From Nocardia testacea NBRC 100365 (GTDB taxonomy: Bacteria > Actinomycetota > Actinomycetes > Mycobacteriales > Mycobacteriaceae): a stretch of 64,000 nucleotides of DNA. Made by a program: the position numbers and the translations under genes. Positions 46,707-54,915 of the stretch are shown here, piece by piece. The stretch's first letter is position 1; each line of letters opens with the position of its first letter. The notes under the pieces were generated by a model that searched no databases, was not told the DNA's origin, and saw only the letters and a list, made by a program, of their open reading frames with translations. The DNA is taken from NCBI RefSeq assembly GCF_000308775.1, contig NZ_BAGJ01000172.1, positions 1-64,000 on the forward strand, in the 5' to 3' direction.

Positions 46707-48338
46707 TCAGCCTTCGCCGTAGCCAGGGCGGGGCCGGCCCGGACGCGGCCGGCGCACCTCACGTTGCTCACCGCTGTGCGGCCACTGGTTGTCCGGACGG
46801 GCCGGCCCGGGTTGCCGGTCCCCCGGTTCCGGCGGGCCGGGATACCGCTGCGCCGACCGGGGCGGCCCGTACTGACCGCCCCGCCCGACCGGTGTCTCGC
46901 CGGTACGCGGACCGGAGCGCTGATCGCCGGCGCCGCCGCGCGGTACACGTGGCTGTTCACCGGTCGTCGGCCACGGCTGATAACCCCGGCCGGACCGCTT
47001 CCGCTGCCCGCCGCCTTCGGAACCACCCGGGCGGGCGACCTTCCGGTGGGTACCGGTATCCGTGCGGCGGGCCGCGCGGGCCCGCCGGGCCGGGGCGGCC
47101 GGGCCGGCGGATTTATTGCCGAAGGGGCGGGCCAGCATGACCGCGATGCCGGTCGTCAGGGGTACCGACAGCGCCAGGCAAATACCGCCGACGGCCGACC
47201 GCGCGATCTCGATGGCCACCGCGTCGCCCACCAGCACATCCCGGATCGGCCGGCCCGCGACGCTGAACAGCAGCAGCAGCGGCAACGCCCCACCGGCATA
47301 GGCCAGGACCAGGGTGTACACGGTACTGGCGATATGGTCGCGGCCCACCCGCATGGCGGCGGCGAACACTTCGCGGCGGCTCGCCTTCTTGTCCAGTTCC
47401 GCCAGTTCGAATGCCGCGGACGCCTGGGTGATGGTCACATCGTTGAGTACACCGAGCGAGCCGATGATGAACCCGGCCAGTAGCAGACCGGTAATGCTGA
47501 CATGCTCGATATAGGTCGCGACGTTGGTGTTCTGTTCCTCGGACAGCCCGGTCAGCGTCGTCGCCTCGATGGTCAGCCAGGACAGCACCGCCGCCACCAC
47601 CATGGAGGTGAGGGTGCCCAGCAGCGCGGAACTCGTGCGCAGATTCACACCGTGCGCCAGGTACAGGACCGCGTACAAGATCAGTGACCCGGCAACCAGC
47701 GCGACCGGTATCGCGGGCTTACCGTCGAGCAGCGCGGGGAGCAGGAAGATCACCAGCACCGCGAAGGCGAACACCAGGCCCAGCAGCGCCCGGACCCCGC
47801 GCCAGCGGGCGACCACCACGATCACCACGACGAAGGCCAGCACGATCAGGCTCAGTGGCATACCCCGCGCGTAATCGTCGAACGAGTACAGCGGCGTACC
47901 GTCCGGCCCGGTCTGCCGCACGATCCGCAGGTCGTCACCGGCGGCCAGATCGGGTTGCCCGGGGCCCGGCGCGATTTCCAGCAGGGTGTGCTTGCCCTCG
48001 TGCGGCCCCGATTCGATGGCGATCAGACTGCGCTGGCAGTCGTAGACCTGCATGGTGGGCGGCTTGGGTTCCCCGTCGAAGACCCGGCCGATGGACGGAC
48101 TGCCGCAGGCGCCGATATCCTGCCGGATCACCTTTCCGGCTTCGGTGACCACCGCGGTCCCGTCGGCATTCTGCATGGGGAGCGGGATCTCGACCTGCTG
48201 GCGGTCGGGCCACAGGGCGATGGTGGCGACGACGACGACGATCCCGATGGCGACCAGCAGACCTACCACGACGCGGGCCGCGGTCGCGCCGATGGCGATC
48301 GGCCGGGAGTGGTCGTGATGGTGATGGTGGTCGCTCAC
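46707..48338 (-). CDS. YibE/F family membrane protein with His-rich N-terminus
   Basis: 543 residues. The protein starts MSDHHHHHDHSR, a possible metal-binding tag. A membrane helix (~20-45) and an extracytoplasmic ~100-residue domain follow. Then come about seven helices with YibE/F features (ARWRGVRALLGLVFAFAVLV, GVLNDVTITQASAAFELAEL, REVFAAAMRVGRDHIASTVY). The last ~130 residues are Arg/Pro/Gly-rich and disordered. Transport function is unproven. It is downstream of the 6C small RNA on the same strand. Confidence 0.85.
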   Translation of the reverse strand: MSDHHHHHDHSRPIAIGATAARVVVGLLVAIGIVVVVATIALWPDRQQVEIPLPMQNADGTAVVTEAGKVIRQDIGACGSPSIGRVFDGEPKPPTMQVYDCQRSLIAIESGPHEGKHTLLEIAPGPGQPDLAAGDDLRIVRQTGPDGTPLYSFDDYARGMPLSLIVLAFVVVIVVVARWRGVRALLGLVFAFAVLVIFLLPALLDGKPAIPVALVAGSLILYAVLYLAHGVNLRTSSALLGTLTSMVVAAVLSWLTIEATTLTGLSEEQNTNVATYIEHVSITGLLLAGFIIGSLGVLNDVTITQASAAFELAELDKKASRREVFAAAMRVGRDHIASTVYTLVLAYAGGALPLLLLFSVAGRPIRDVLVGDAVAIEIARSAVGGICLALSVPLTTGIAVMLARPFGNKSAGPAAPARRARAARRTDTGTHRKVARPGGSEGGGQRKRSGRGYQPWPTTGEQPRVPRGGAGDQRSGPRTGETPVGRGGQYGPPRSAQRYPGPPEPGDRQPGPARPDNQWPHSGEQREVRRPRPGRPRPGYGEG

Positions 48339-48427
48339 CCCGGTCAGCCTAGAGGATTCGCAAACGGCTCATGTTACCGGCAGATACGGCTTACGCTGCG
48401 ATTTCGCTGTGATTCCGAGGACCTCGG

Positions 48428-48572
48428 GAAGGGGCGGCGGAGAGCAGGGGGATGTCTCCGCCGCCCGCGGGCAGGCGGCCCAGGGGGGTAGGCGGCCTAA
48501 CCCGAGGACCAGGTTGCCCAGGGGGGGTAGACAACCTGGCCGGGCACTTGAAGTGCCGAGGACCACTGTACA
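48428..48572 (-). ncRNA. 6C small RNA (C-rich-loop sRNA of Actinobacteria)
   Basis: Transcribed on the minus strand it forms successive hairpins with C-rich loops. Stem 48532-48539/48509-48516 (8 bp) has a loop with seven Cs. Stem 48491-48498/48473-48480 (8 bp, one mismatch) has a loop with six Cs. Stem 48455-48466/48432-48443 (12 bp) has a loop with five Cs and probably terminates the RNA. The 5' part contains the palindrome GGCACTTCAAGTGCC (48543-48557). Two stem-loops each exposing six or more Cs define the 6C family, known from Mycobacterium and Streptomyces. TACAGT on the minus strand just upstream could be the -10. It sits in the 322-base gap 48339-48660. Confidence 0.87.
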
Positions 48573-48660
48573 CACAGGATCCTCTTTTGTGCCAGTAGGT
48601 TCGGAAAATTGGGTTTATTCCGGATGGAAGGTCGGTTTTTACCCGGAGTAACCCGCCCCG

Positions 48661-49914
48661 CTACTGTCGATAGCCCGCGAGGAAATTGCCGAAACGCTCG
48701 ATGGCAACGGCCAGATCGCGTGCCCAGGGCAGGGTTACGATCCGCAGATGATCATGGTGCGGCCAGTTGAAACCGGTCCCCTGCACCATCAGGATCTTCT
48801 CCTGTAGCAGCAGGTCCTGAACCAACTTCTCGTCGTCGTGGATCTCGTGTACCTCGGGGTCCAGCCTAGGGAACGCATACAGCGCGCCTTTGGGTTTCAC
48901 GCACGACACGCCGGGAATCGCGTTCAACCGCTCCCAGGCCACATCACGCTGTTCCAGCAACCGTCCGCCCGGCAGGATCAAGTCCTCGATGCTCTGATAG
49001 CCGCCGAGCGCGACCTGAATGGCGTGCTGGGCGGGCACATTCGGGCACAGCCGCGACGACGCGAGCAGATCCACCCCCTCCAGGAACCCGGCCGCGTGCT
49101 CCTTGGGCCCGGTGATGGCCAGCCAGCCGGACCGGTAACCGGCCACCCGGTAGGCCTTGGACAGGCCGTTGAAGGTGAGGCACAGCAGATCGGGCGCCAG
49201 CGTCGCGAGCGAGATGTGTTTGGCGTCGTCGTAGAGGATCTTGTCGTAGATCTCGTCCGCCAGCAGCAGCAGCCGGTGCTTACGCGCCAGGTCGACGAGT
49301 TGCTGTAGCACCTCCGCCGAGTACACGGCGCCGGTCGGGTTGTTGGGATTGATCACCAGTAGCGCCTTGGTGCGTTCGGTGATCTTCGATTCGATATCGG
49401 CGATATCGGGCTGCCAGCCGCTGGCCTCGTCGCACAGATAGTGCACCGGGGTGCCGCCGGCCAGGCTGGTCATCGCGGTCCACAGCGGATAGTCGGGGGC
49501 CGGGATCAGCACCTCGTCCCCGTTGTCCAGCAGCGCCTGCATGGTGATGGTGATCAGCTCGGAGACGCCGTTGCCGAGGTAGACGTCGTCGACGTCGAGC
49601 TCCGGGAAACCGGGGACCAGCTCGTAGCGGGTCACGATCGCCCGGCGAGCGGGCAGTATGCCCTTGGACTCGGAGTAGCCCTGCGCGGTCGGCAGGGCGG
49701 CGATCATATCCCGCATGATCACATCGGGGGCCTCGAAGCCGAAGGGCGCGGGGTTACCGATATTGAGCTTCAGGATCCGGTGACCCTCGGATTCCAGCCG
49801 TGCCGCGTGTGCGTGTACCGGTCCACGGATCTCGTAGACGACATTCTGCAGCTTCTTCGACTGCTCCAGAATCCGGGGCGCGGGGTGCGAATGGCCAGTA
49901 CTCACCCGATCCAT
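48661..49914 (-). CDS. PLP-dependent aminotransferase, AspC/AlaA type
   Basis: 417 residues, fold-type I aminotransferase. The PLP lysine is Lys253 in FNGLSKAYRVAGYRSGW. NPNNPTGA (~189-196), DEIYDKILYDDAKH and the C-terminal Arg segment HDHLRIVTLP are intact. The mycobacterial relative is Rv0337c (aspC), adjacent to Rv0338c; the Escherichia coli relative AlaA makes alanine from pyruvate and glutamate. Substrate is therefore alanine or aspartate family, unresolved here. ATG at 49914 is used. GTG at 49905 (VSTGHSHPAPRIL) with GGAT upstream is a good alternative. Confidence 0.92.
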   Translation of the reverse strand: MDRVSTGHSHPAPRILEQSKKLQNVVYEIRGPVHAHAARLESEGHRILKLNIGNPAPFGFEAPDVIMRDMIAALPTAQGYSESKGILPARRAIVTRYELVPGFPELDVDDVYLGNGVSELITITMQALLDNGDEVLIPAPDYPLWTAMTSLAGGTPVHYLCDEASGWQPDIADIESKITERTKALLVINPNNPTGAVYSAEVLQQLVDLARKHRLLLLADEIYDKILYDDAKHISLATLAPDLLCLTFNGLSKAYRVAGYRSGWLAITGPKEHAAGFLEGVDLLASSRLCPNVPAQHAIQVALGGYQSIEDLILPGGRLLEQRDVAWERLNAIPGVSCVKPKGALYAFPRLDPEVHEIHDDEKLVQDLLLQEKILMVQGTGFNWPHHDHLRIVTLPWARDLAVAIERFGNFLAGYRQ

Positions 49915-50079
49915 GGTGCCACCAGGGGCAAGCGGATATCCGGTCCGCCCCGGCCCGGTACCGCCGCACCGACCCCACGCACCGGGCCGCCGGCCTGCAC
50001 CGGGCCGGGAAACCGGTCGGAATCCCACCGCCGCCGCGCCCGCGCGAGCACACCCCGCTCGCCGACGTGAGAAGGCCGG

Positions 50080-51456
50080 CTACCCGCTACCCGGGGGCAG
50101 GCTGCGCGATGCCGTCGACCCGCAGAACTCCTCGATCCGTTCGTCGAGCGCCCGCGCCTCGGCGACCCCGCGGAAGGCCGGCGCGCAGATCCGCCGCCGC
50201 AGGCCGGTGAGGCGTTCCTCCAACTGGGCGATCCGTTTGTCCTCGTCGAGCGCCAGTACCGGCAGCAGTGCCGCCGCGGCGCCGTCGAGGCTGCCGTTGA
50301 TCAGATGAGCGGCGGCCGAATCGACGCGTGCCAGGGATTCGGCGCCGTATGACCGCTGCCGCGCCGGGCCGGTCCGATAGAGCTCGATCGTGCGCTCGGT
50401 GGCCGCCAGGGCGGGTTCGGCCAGGCCGAGATGGATATAGGTGGCGCCCGCGTAATAGCTGGCCTTGGCGTCGGAGAAACCGAAGACCCCGCCCACCTCG
50501 TCGTGCAGGCTGTCGGCCCCGGGGCCGGCGCTCGCGTCGGCGGCGGCGCGGATACAGCGCTCGGTGTCGGCGGCGCTGCCGATCTTGGACCAGATCCGTG
50601 CCTCGATATTGTGCAGGCGCACCGCGGCGGTGGCCGAATCCGCGTACTCCTGGCCGTGCTGTGCCAGTTGCAGCGCCCGGTGCGGCCGCTCGGACCAGTA
50701 TTCGATCAGCGCGTGCATCCCCCGCGCCCAGGCCCGTAACCCGTTGTGGCCGCAGAGTTCCGCGTACGCCCACGCGGCCCGGATCTGTTCCCCGGCGGCA
50801 TCGAGGTAGCCCAGATCGGTACTCGCATTGGCGAGCAGCCCCGACAGCGAACCCGCCAGCAGATATAGATGGCCGGTATCCGCGGGCCGCTGGTGGCCCT
50901 CCAGCAGCCGGTACACCCGGCGCCGCACTCGCAGCATCTCCACCATCATCGGCATGGGCGGGGTGTGCACGTAGTCGTTCGCGATCCGCGTGACATCGGC
51001 GTCGAGCTGGTCCAGCGTGCTCGGACCGATATTCGTACTCTCGGCCCGGCCCGCGTGTTCGCTCGCCTCGTGCGCTGCCGCCATGATCAGATCCCTCTCC
51101 GAAATCGCCGCCAGCCCTTCCCCGCGGGCCGCACCGGTATCGATGAGGGCCAGGAGTTCGGCGTCATTGGAATATCCGCCGGGCGCGGCGTTCCGGCCGG
51201 CGTCCGGGAGCGGACCGGGACCGGGTCCGGGGACGGTCATCGCCGCGAACCGGGTCCGTTCGACATCGTCGGAGCGGGCGAGACAGGTATCCAGGGCAGC
51301 CTGGTTGACCGGACGCGGATGCACCCGGTCGCCCCCGGCCTCCCATTTGGACACCAGTCGTTCGTGCACACCCAGATGTGCCGCGAACTCCCGGATACTC
51401 ATCCGTTTGGCCTCGCGAAGCGCCCGGGCCTCCCTTCCAGACCACTGGCCGACCAC
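50080..51456 (-). CDS. XRE-type helix-turn-helix regulator with TPR-like C-terminal region
   Basis: 458 residues. Residues ~5-60 are an XRE DNA-binding domain (ALREAKRMSIREFAAHLGVH, ERLVSKWEAGG). The rest is Ala/Leu/Arg-rich helical repeats like the TPR domains of Streptomyces-type regulators that respond to small signals. A glycine/proline linker (~80-105) separates them. The GTG at 51456 has GGAAAGGGTG upstream; no similarity lies before it. It is divergent from a small protein of unknown function (236-base gap), which may be its target. Confidence 0.83.
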   Translation of the reverse strand: MVGQWSGREARALREAKRMSIREFAAHLGVHERLVSKWEAGGDRVHPRPVNQAALDTCLARSDDVERTRFAAMTVPGPGPGPLPDAGRNAAPGGYSNDAELLALIDTGAARGEGLAAISERDLIMAAAHEASEHAGRAESTNIGPSTLDQLDADVTRIANDYVHTPPMPMMVEMLRVRRRVYRLLEGHQRPADTGHLYLLAGSLSGLLANASTDLGYLDAAGEQIRAAWAYAELCGHNGLRAWARGMHALIEYWSERPHRALQLAQHGQEYADSATAAVRLHNIEARIWSKIGSAADTERCIRAAADASAGPGADSLHDEVGGVFGFSDAKASYYAGATYIHLGLAEPALAATERTIELYRTGPARQRSYGAESLARVDSAAAHLINGSLDGAAAALLPVLALDEDKRIAQLEERLTGLRRRICAPAFRGVAEARALDERIEEFCGSTASRSLPPGSG

Positions 51457-51692
51457 GTTGTCACCCTTTCCGAACGATTGCCTTCTCCAGGGTACGAGCC
51501 GAATGTGACTGCAACCACAAGGAATCCCGCCACTACGGGCAATGGCAGCGCAAGGGCAGTGGAACGGGAGCGTGTAGGCGCTTCCGGCGCGCCGGTGCGG
51601 ACGAGATCCTGGAAGGACAGGTCGGCGAGGCCGGCACAGGCCGTGGCTCGGCACGCCAGGGAGGCTCGGCAGCAGGAGGCAAGGGGTTCACC

Positions 51693-52139
51693 GTGAACGT
51701 GGAAAAGCTCAGAACGGTCGACGACTGGGCCGCTTATTATCGCCACGCGTTCGGGTTACCGGCCATCGAACGCGGCGGTTTCGTCATGCTGCCGATCACC
51801 AGCCGGGCCTGCGTCGTCCACCTGCCGATCGAGCGCGCGAAAGCCGTACGCGACCTGCTGGATTCACGGGAGATCCGAGTTCCCATGCTCGCCCGTCAGA
51901 TCCGCTGGAGCTTCCTGGCCTACCCGGACCGCCGGCCGGATCCGGAAGTGGTCGAGATGTTGCAGCGCATCGATATCGACATCCCGGGGGTGGGTAGCGC
52001 GGTCATGCTGCCCACCGGGCTGGGCCGCTGGAACCGCGAGGGCTGCAACTGGGTGGTACCGCCGGAACGCGACGGCCTGCTGCCGCCACTGTCCTCGGTG
52101 ATCAACGCCGCGTTGCTGGCCGGCGGCGCCGCGGAATGA
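51693..52139 (+). CDS. Conserved-looking small protein of unknown function
   Basis: 148 residues, cytoplasmic, not recognised. It contains VDDWAAYYRHAFGLPAIER, HLPIERAKAVRDLLDSREIR, QIRWSFLAYPDRRPDPEVV and AVMLPTGLGRWNREGCNW. Alternating hydrophobic strands and helices suggest a single alpha/beta domain. The segment VMLPTGLGRWNREGCNWVVP vaguely recalls small proteins paired with primase-like or XRE genes in actinomycetes; no firm family. GTG at 51693 has AAGGGG 7 bases upstream. It is divergent from the XRE regulator and followed by a convergent terminator. Confidence 0.7.
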   Translation: MNVEKLRTVDDWAAYYRHAFGLPAIERGGFVMLPITSRACVVHLPIERAKAVRDLLDSREIRVPMLARQIRWSFLAYPDRRPDPEVVEMLQRIDIDIPGVGSAVMLPTGLGRWNREGCNWVVPPERDGLLPPLSSVINAALLAGGAAE

Positions 52140-52148
52140 CCGGGGATG

Positions 52149-52186
52149 GGGTTACGTCCGGCAGCCGGGTCCGCCGGACGTAACCC
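52149..52186. terminator. Perfect 14-bp hairpin between convergent genes
   Basis: Positions 52149-52162 (GGGTTACGTCCGGC) and 52173-52186 are exact reverse complements with a ten-base loop. It starts 10 bases after the stop of the small unknown gene and 34 bases from the DUF2867 stop. Confidence 0.8.
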
Positions 52187-52219
52187 GCCCGGGCGCCACG
52201 GCGCGCGGGGGCCGCTCTC

Positions 52220-52729
52220 CTACCGGCCGGACAGGATCCGGGCGGCTTCGGTGAGCAGCACCGGCGCGAAACGTCGATGCCCTGGCGAGACGGCCGCCCA
52301 GACCCGTTCACCCAGCCGGCGTTCGTAATGGACGAAGGTGGCCACCGAAGCGGTATCGTCCGCGAGCTCGATCACCAGACGCCCGCTGATCAGCCACGAC
52401 CGGGCTCCCAGGGTGAGCCAGGTGGCCCCGCGTTCGACGATCGGCCATCCGGCCACCTGCCCCGCCGACGATCGGCGCCGCAGCCGCAGGCCCAGCACGA
52501 CCCGCCAGACGAACTGCCCCCGCGCACCGGCCACCTCGCCGAGCGCGGTGCGCGCCCATTCTTCCGGCGTCGCGGCCGCGCCGGGCGGCGTGGCGATCGT
52601 GAACTTGTCGGCGTAGTCGTAAACCGCCATACCACTGTGCGCCCGGATCGATTCGCCGATCTCGTGCTGCCGGCGGGCGACCGGCTCGACGGTCGGGCGA
52701 AGCTCGGAATTCTCGGTCATCTTCGACAC
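52220..52729 (-). CDS. DUF2867-like protein
   Basis: 169 residues. After ~45 polar residues a compact domain reads MAVYDYADKFTIATPPGAAA, TPEEWARTALGEVAGARG, GWPIVERGATWLTLGARSWL, GRLVIELADDTASVATFVHY and ERLGERVWAAVSPGHRRFAP; these fit DUF2867, a lipid-binding-like family of unknown role. GTG at 52729 has AGGAAG just upstream; ATG at 52720 is an alternative. It is divergent from a TetR gene across two matching operator sites, so it is the likely repressed target. Confidence 0.65.
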   Translation of the reverse strand: MSKMTENSELRPTVEPVARRQHEIGESIRAHSGMAVYDYADKFTIATPPGAAATPEEWARTALGEVAGARGQFVWRVVLGLRLRRRSSAGQVAGWPIVERGATWLTLGARSWLISGRLVIELADDTASVATFVHYERRLGERVWAAVSPGHRRFAPVLLTEAARILSGR

Positions 52730-52740
52730 CCACTTCCTGT

Positions 52741-52758
52741 TATACGCTGGCGTATATA
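52741..52758. promoter_or_regulatory. TetR-type operator copy 1
   Basis: TATACGCTGGCGTATATA: inverted arms ATACGC and GCGTAT around TG. It lies 12 bases before the DUF2867 gene's start, in the 84-base divergent gap with the TetR gene. Confidence 0.85.
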
Positions 52759-52772
52759 AACGGTAGCGCGAA

Positions 52773-52790
52773 TATACGGTGGCGTATATA
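52773..52790. promoter_or_regulatory. TetR-type operator copy 2
   Basis: TATACGGTGGCGTATATA, 16 of the 18 bases identical in position to the site at 52741 apart from one G/C change, and 32 bases downstream (about three helical turns). It lies 24 bases before the TetR start, supporting autoregulation. Confidence 0.85.
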
Positions 52791-52813
52791 CCGCGGATGG
52801 TGAAGGGAGACAC

Positions 52814-53383
52814 ATGGGCGCGGTACGGACCACCAGTGCCGGCTGGATCGACGAAGGGCTACGCGCCCTGGCCCGCGGCGGCCCCGACGCCGTCCGCGTC
52901 GAAGCGCTCGCGAAATCGCTCGGCGTCACCAAGGGCGGCTTCTACGGGTACTTCGCCGACCGCAACGCCCTGCTCGAGGCGATGCTGGACACCTGGGAGC
53001 GGCGCAGTATCGACGATGTCCTGGAAAACGTCACCCGCGAAGGCGGCGACGCCCGGGCCAAGATCGAGCGGGCCGGCGCACTCACCCTCTCCGCCGAACT
53101 GCTGCCCATCGACCTCGCAGTACGCGACTGGGCCCGGCGCGACGACGAGGTCGCGGCCCGCCTGCGCCGGGTGGACAACCAGCGCATGGCATTGCTGCGC
53201 GAAATGATCGGCACCTATTTCACCGACCCCGTGGAAGTCGAGGCCCGCAGCCTGCTCGCCTTCTGCGCCCGGATCGGTATGCACTTCCTGGCCGCCGACC
53301 CGCTCGACGGCACCGACCGCGCGCAGGTACTGGCCCGCACCGCCGACCTCGTGCTCGGACCCCGCGCCACGGACCACCCGTAG
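52814..53383 (+). CDS. TetR/AcrR family transcriptional repressor
   Basis: 189 residues. The N-terminal helix-turn-helix reads WIDEGLRALARGGPDAVRVE then ALAKSLGVTKGGFYGYFADR. The C-terminal ligand-binding domain is all helical (IDLAVRDWARRDDEVAARLR; ARSLLAFCARIGMHFLAA). Ligand unknown. ATG at 52814 is preceded by GAAGGGAGA. The gene is divergent from the DUF2867 gene with two 18-base operators between them. Confidence 0.92.
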   Translation: MGAVRTTSAGWIDEGLRALARGGPDAVRVEALAKSLGVTKGGFYGYFADRNALLEAMLDTWERRSIDDVLENVTREGGDARAKIERAGALTLSAELLPIDLAVRDWARRDDEVAARLRRVDNQRMALLREMIGTYFTDPVEVEARSLLAFCARIGMHFLAADPLDGTDRAQVLARTADLVLGPRATDHP

Positions 53384-53536
53384 GGCATCGGCGCGGCGAC
53401 CGGCCGCGCGAGCTGTTCGGCCACATCCCCGGTTCCGAGTGTCCGGCACCGCATCGGACGGCCCCGTGACACCGTCACCGATCGCCCCGGACTCGGTCAC
53501 GGCAACGCCGACCTCACGGACGGAACCGAATCACGC

Positions 53537-54112
53537 TCAGCGGCTCGGTGTCGGGAAGTTCAGGTACGCGCGCGACGGGGTCGGTCCGCGCTGGCCCTGA
53601 TACTTCGATCCGGCGCCCGCGCTGCCGTACGGGTTCTCGGCCGGACTGGTCAACCGGAACAGGCACAGCTGCCCGATCTTCATACCCGGCCACAGGGTGA
53701 TCGGCAGATTCGCCACATTCGACAGTTCCAGGGTGATGTGCCCGCTGAACCCGGGGTCGATGAACCCGGCCGTCGAATGTGTGAGCAGCCCCAGCCGGCC
53801 CAGACTCGATTTGCCCTCGAGCCGCCCCGCAAGATCGTCGGGCAGGGTGCACACCTCCAGGGTGGACCCGAGCACGAACTCACCCGGATGCAGTACGAAC
53901 GGCTCCCCCTCGGCGGGCTCCACCAGGCTCGTCAGCTCGTCCTGGCGCTGGGCCGGGTCGATATGGGTATAGCGAGTGTTGTTGAAGACCCGGAACATCC
54001 GGTCCAGCCGCACATCGATGCTGGACGGCTGAACCAGGTTGTCCTCGAACGGTTCGAGCCCGAGCCGTCCGGCGGCGAACTCCGCCCGGATGTCACGATC
54101 GGAAAGCAGCAC
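53537..54112 (-). CDS. dcd: dCTP deaminase (probably bifunctional dCTP deaminase-dUTPase)
   Basis: 191 residues. Deaminates dCTP for dTTP synthesis; actinobacterial enzymes commonly also hydrolyse dUTP to dUMP. Motifs: [12 protein letters not shown] at the N-terminus, [39 protein letters not shown] and [17 protein letters not shown] (the last with the catalytic region), and the C-terminal [18 protein letters not shown]. The family's catalytic Glu lies in HITLELSN. The GTG at 54112 matches the family start. A tRNA-Gly gene is about 600 bases away, as in mycobacteria. Confidence 0.96.
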   Translation of the reverse strand: MLLSDRDIRAEFAAGRLGLEPFEDNLVQPSSIDVRLDRMFRVFNNTRYTHIDPAQRQDELTSLVEPAEGEPFVLHPGEFVLGSTLEVCTLPDDLAGRLEGKSSLGRLGLLTHSTAGFIDPGFSGHITLELSNVANLPITLWPGMKIGQLCLFRLTSPAENPYGSAGAGSKYQGQRGPTPSRAYLNFPTPSR

Positions 54113-54247
54113 GCCACGAGCGTAGCGACCGCCCCGCGAGGCGAAGCCCCCGGTCCGCGCGGTCCAGATTTCTGTCACCGCTCCCGGGCATACTTCACCC
54201 GTCGGGCGGAGCCCGTCCACGGCCGCAGCGAATCAGGAGGTATCCCC

Positions 54248-54622
54248 ATGTCCGAGACGAGCGCGCACACCCATCACGGCATCGATTACGTCGAACTCGC
54301 CGTCACCGATCTCGACGCCGCCAAAACCTTCTACCGGTCGGCCTTCGGCTGGGAGTTCAACGACTACGGGCCCGCCTACGCCGGTATCCGCCGCTTCGAC
54401 GGCTCCGACGGTGAAGCGGGCGGGCTGGCCGCCACCGACGAGGTCCGCACCGGCCCCGGCCCCCTGGTCCTGCTGTACTCCGACGACCTCGACACCACCC
54501 TGCGCGGCGTCGGAGCGGCCGGCGGCACGGTCACCGAAGGCCCCTTCGACTTCCCGGGCGGGCGCCGTTTCCACTTCACCGACCCGAGCGGCAACCAGCT
54601 CGGCGTCTGGTCCGAACGCTGA
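54248..54622 (+). CDS. VOC (glyoxalase/bleomycin-resistance fold) family protein
   Basis: 124 residues forming two beta-alpha-beta-beta-beta repeats: IDYVELAVTDLDAAKTFYRS and LVLLYSDDLDTTLRGVGAAG with FDFPGGRRFHFTDPSGNQLG. The FTDPSGNxLGVW ending is the best VOC signature. Metal ligands are incomplete: His/Glu positions at the N-terminus read Glu and the last is absent, so the enzymatic role is uncertain. The ATG has a near-ideal AGGAGGT 7 bases upstream. It lies between dcd (divergent) and the tRNA. Confidence 0.82.
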   Translation: MSETSAHTHHGIDYVELAVTDLDAAKTFYRSAFGWEFNDYGPAYAGIRRFDGSDGEAGGLAATDEVRTGPGPLVLLYSDDLDTTLRGVGAAGGTVTEGPFDFPGGRRFHFTDPSGNQLGVWSER

Positions 54623-54721
54623 CCCGGGGCACCCGGCACGCAGCGGGCCGGAGCAAGAGCGGAGAAATTTAGAGCTCGAGCCCGGCCTCTGCTAAGCTGC
54701 CCTTCGCGCCCGTGGGCGCAG

Positions 54722-54795
54722 GCCGGTGTAGTTCAATGGCAGAATCTCTGCTTCCCAAGCAGATGGCGCGGGTTCGATTCCCGTCACCGGCTCCA
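54722..54795 (+). tRNA. tRNA-Gly (anticodon CCC)
   Basis: Acceptor GCCGGTG (54722-54728) pairs with CACCGGC (54785-54791). The anticodon stem TCTGC/GCAGA encloses TTCCCAA, giving CCC. The T arm contains GGGTTCGATTCCC. CCA is encoded at 54793-54795. TAAGCT about 25-30 bases upstream is a plausible -10 element. An unusual low-G+C gene lies directly downstream, so this tRNA could be an integration site. Confidence 0.96.
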
Positions 54796-54915
54796 CCGAT
54801 TTCCGCCGAGCGTGTTCGCTGTGCCTGTCGTGGATCCGCCGGCCATCGTCGGCGATACGATCCATTTCCTTCCGACCCCTGTAGTCGGAACCCTGTAACC
54901 GTCGTCCTGCTGCGC

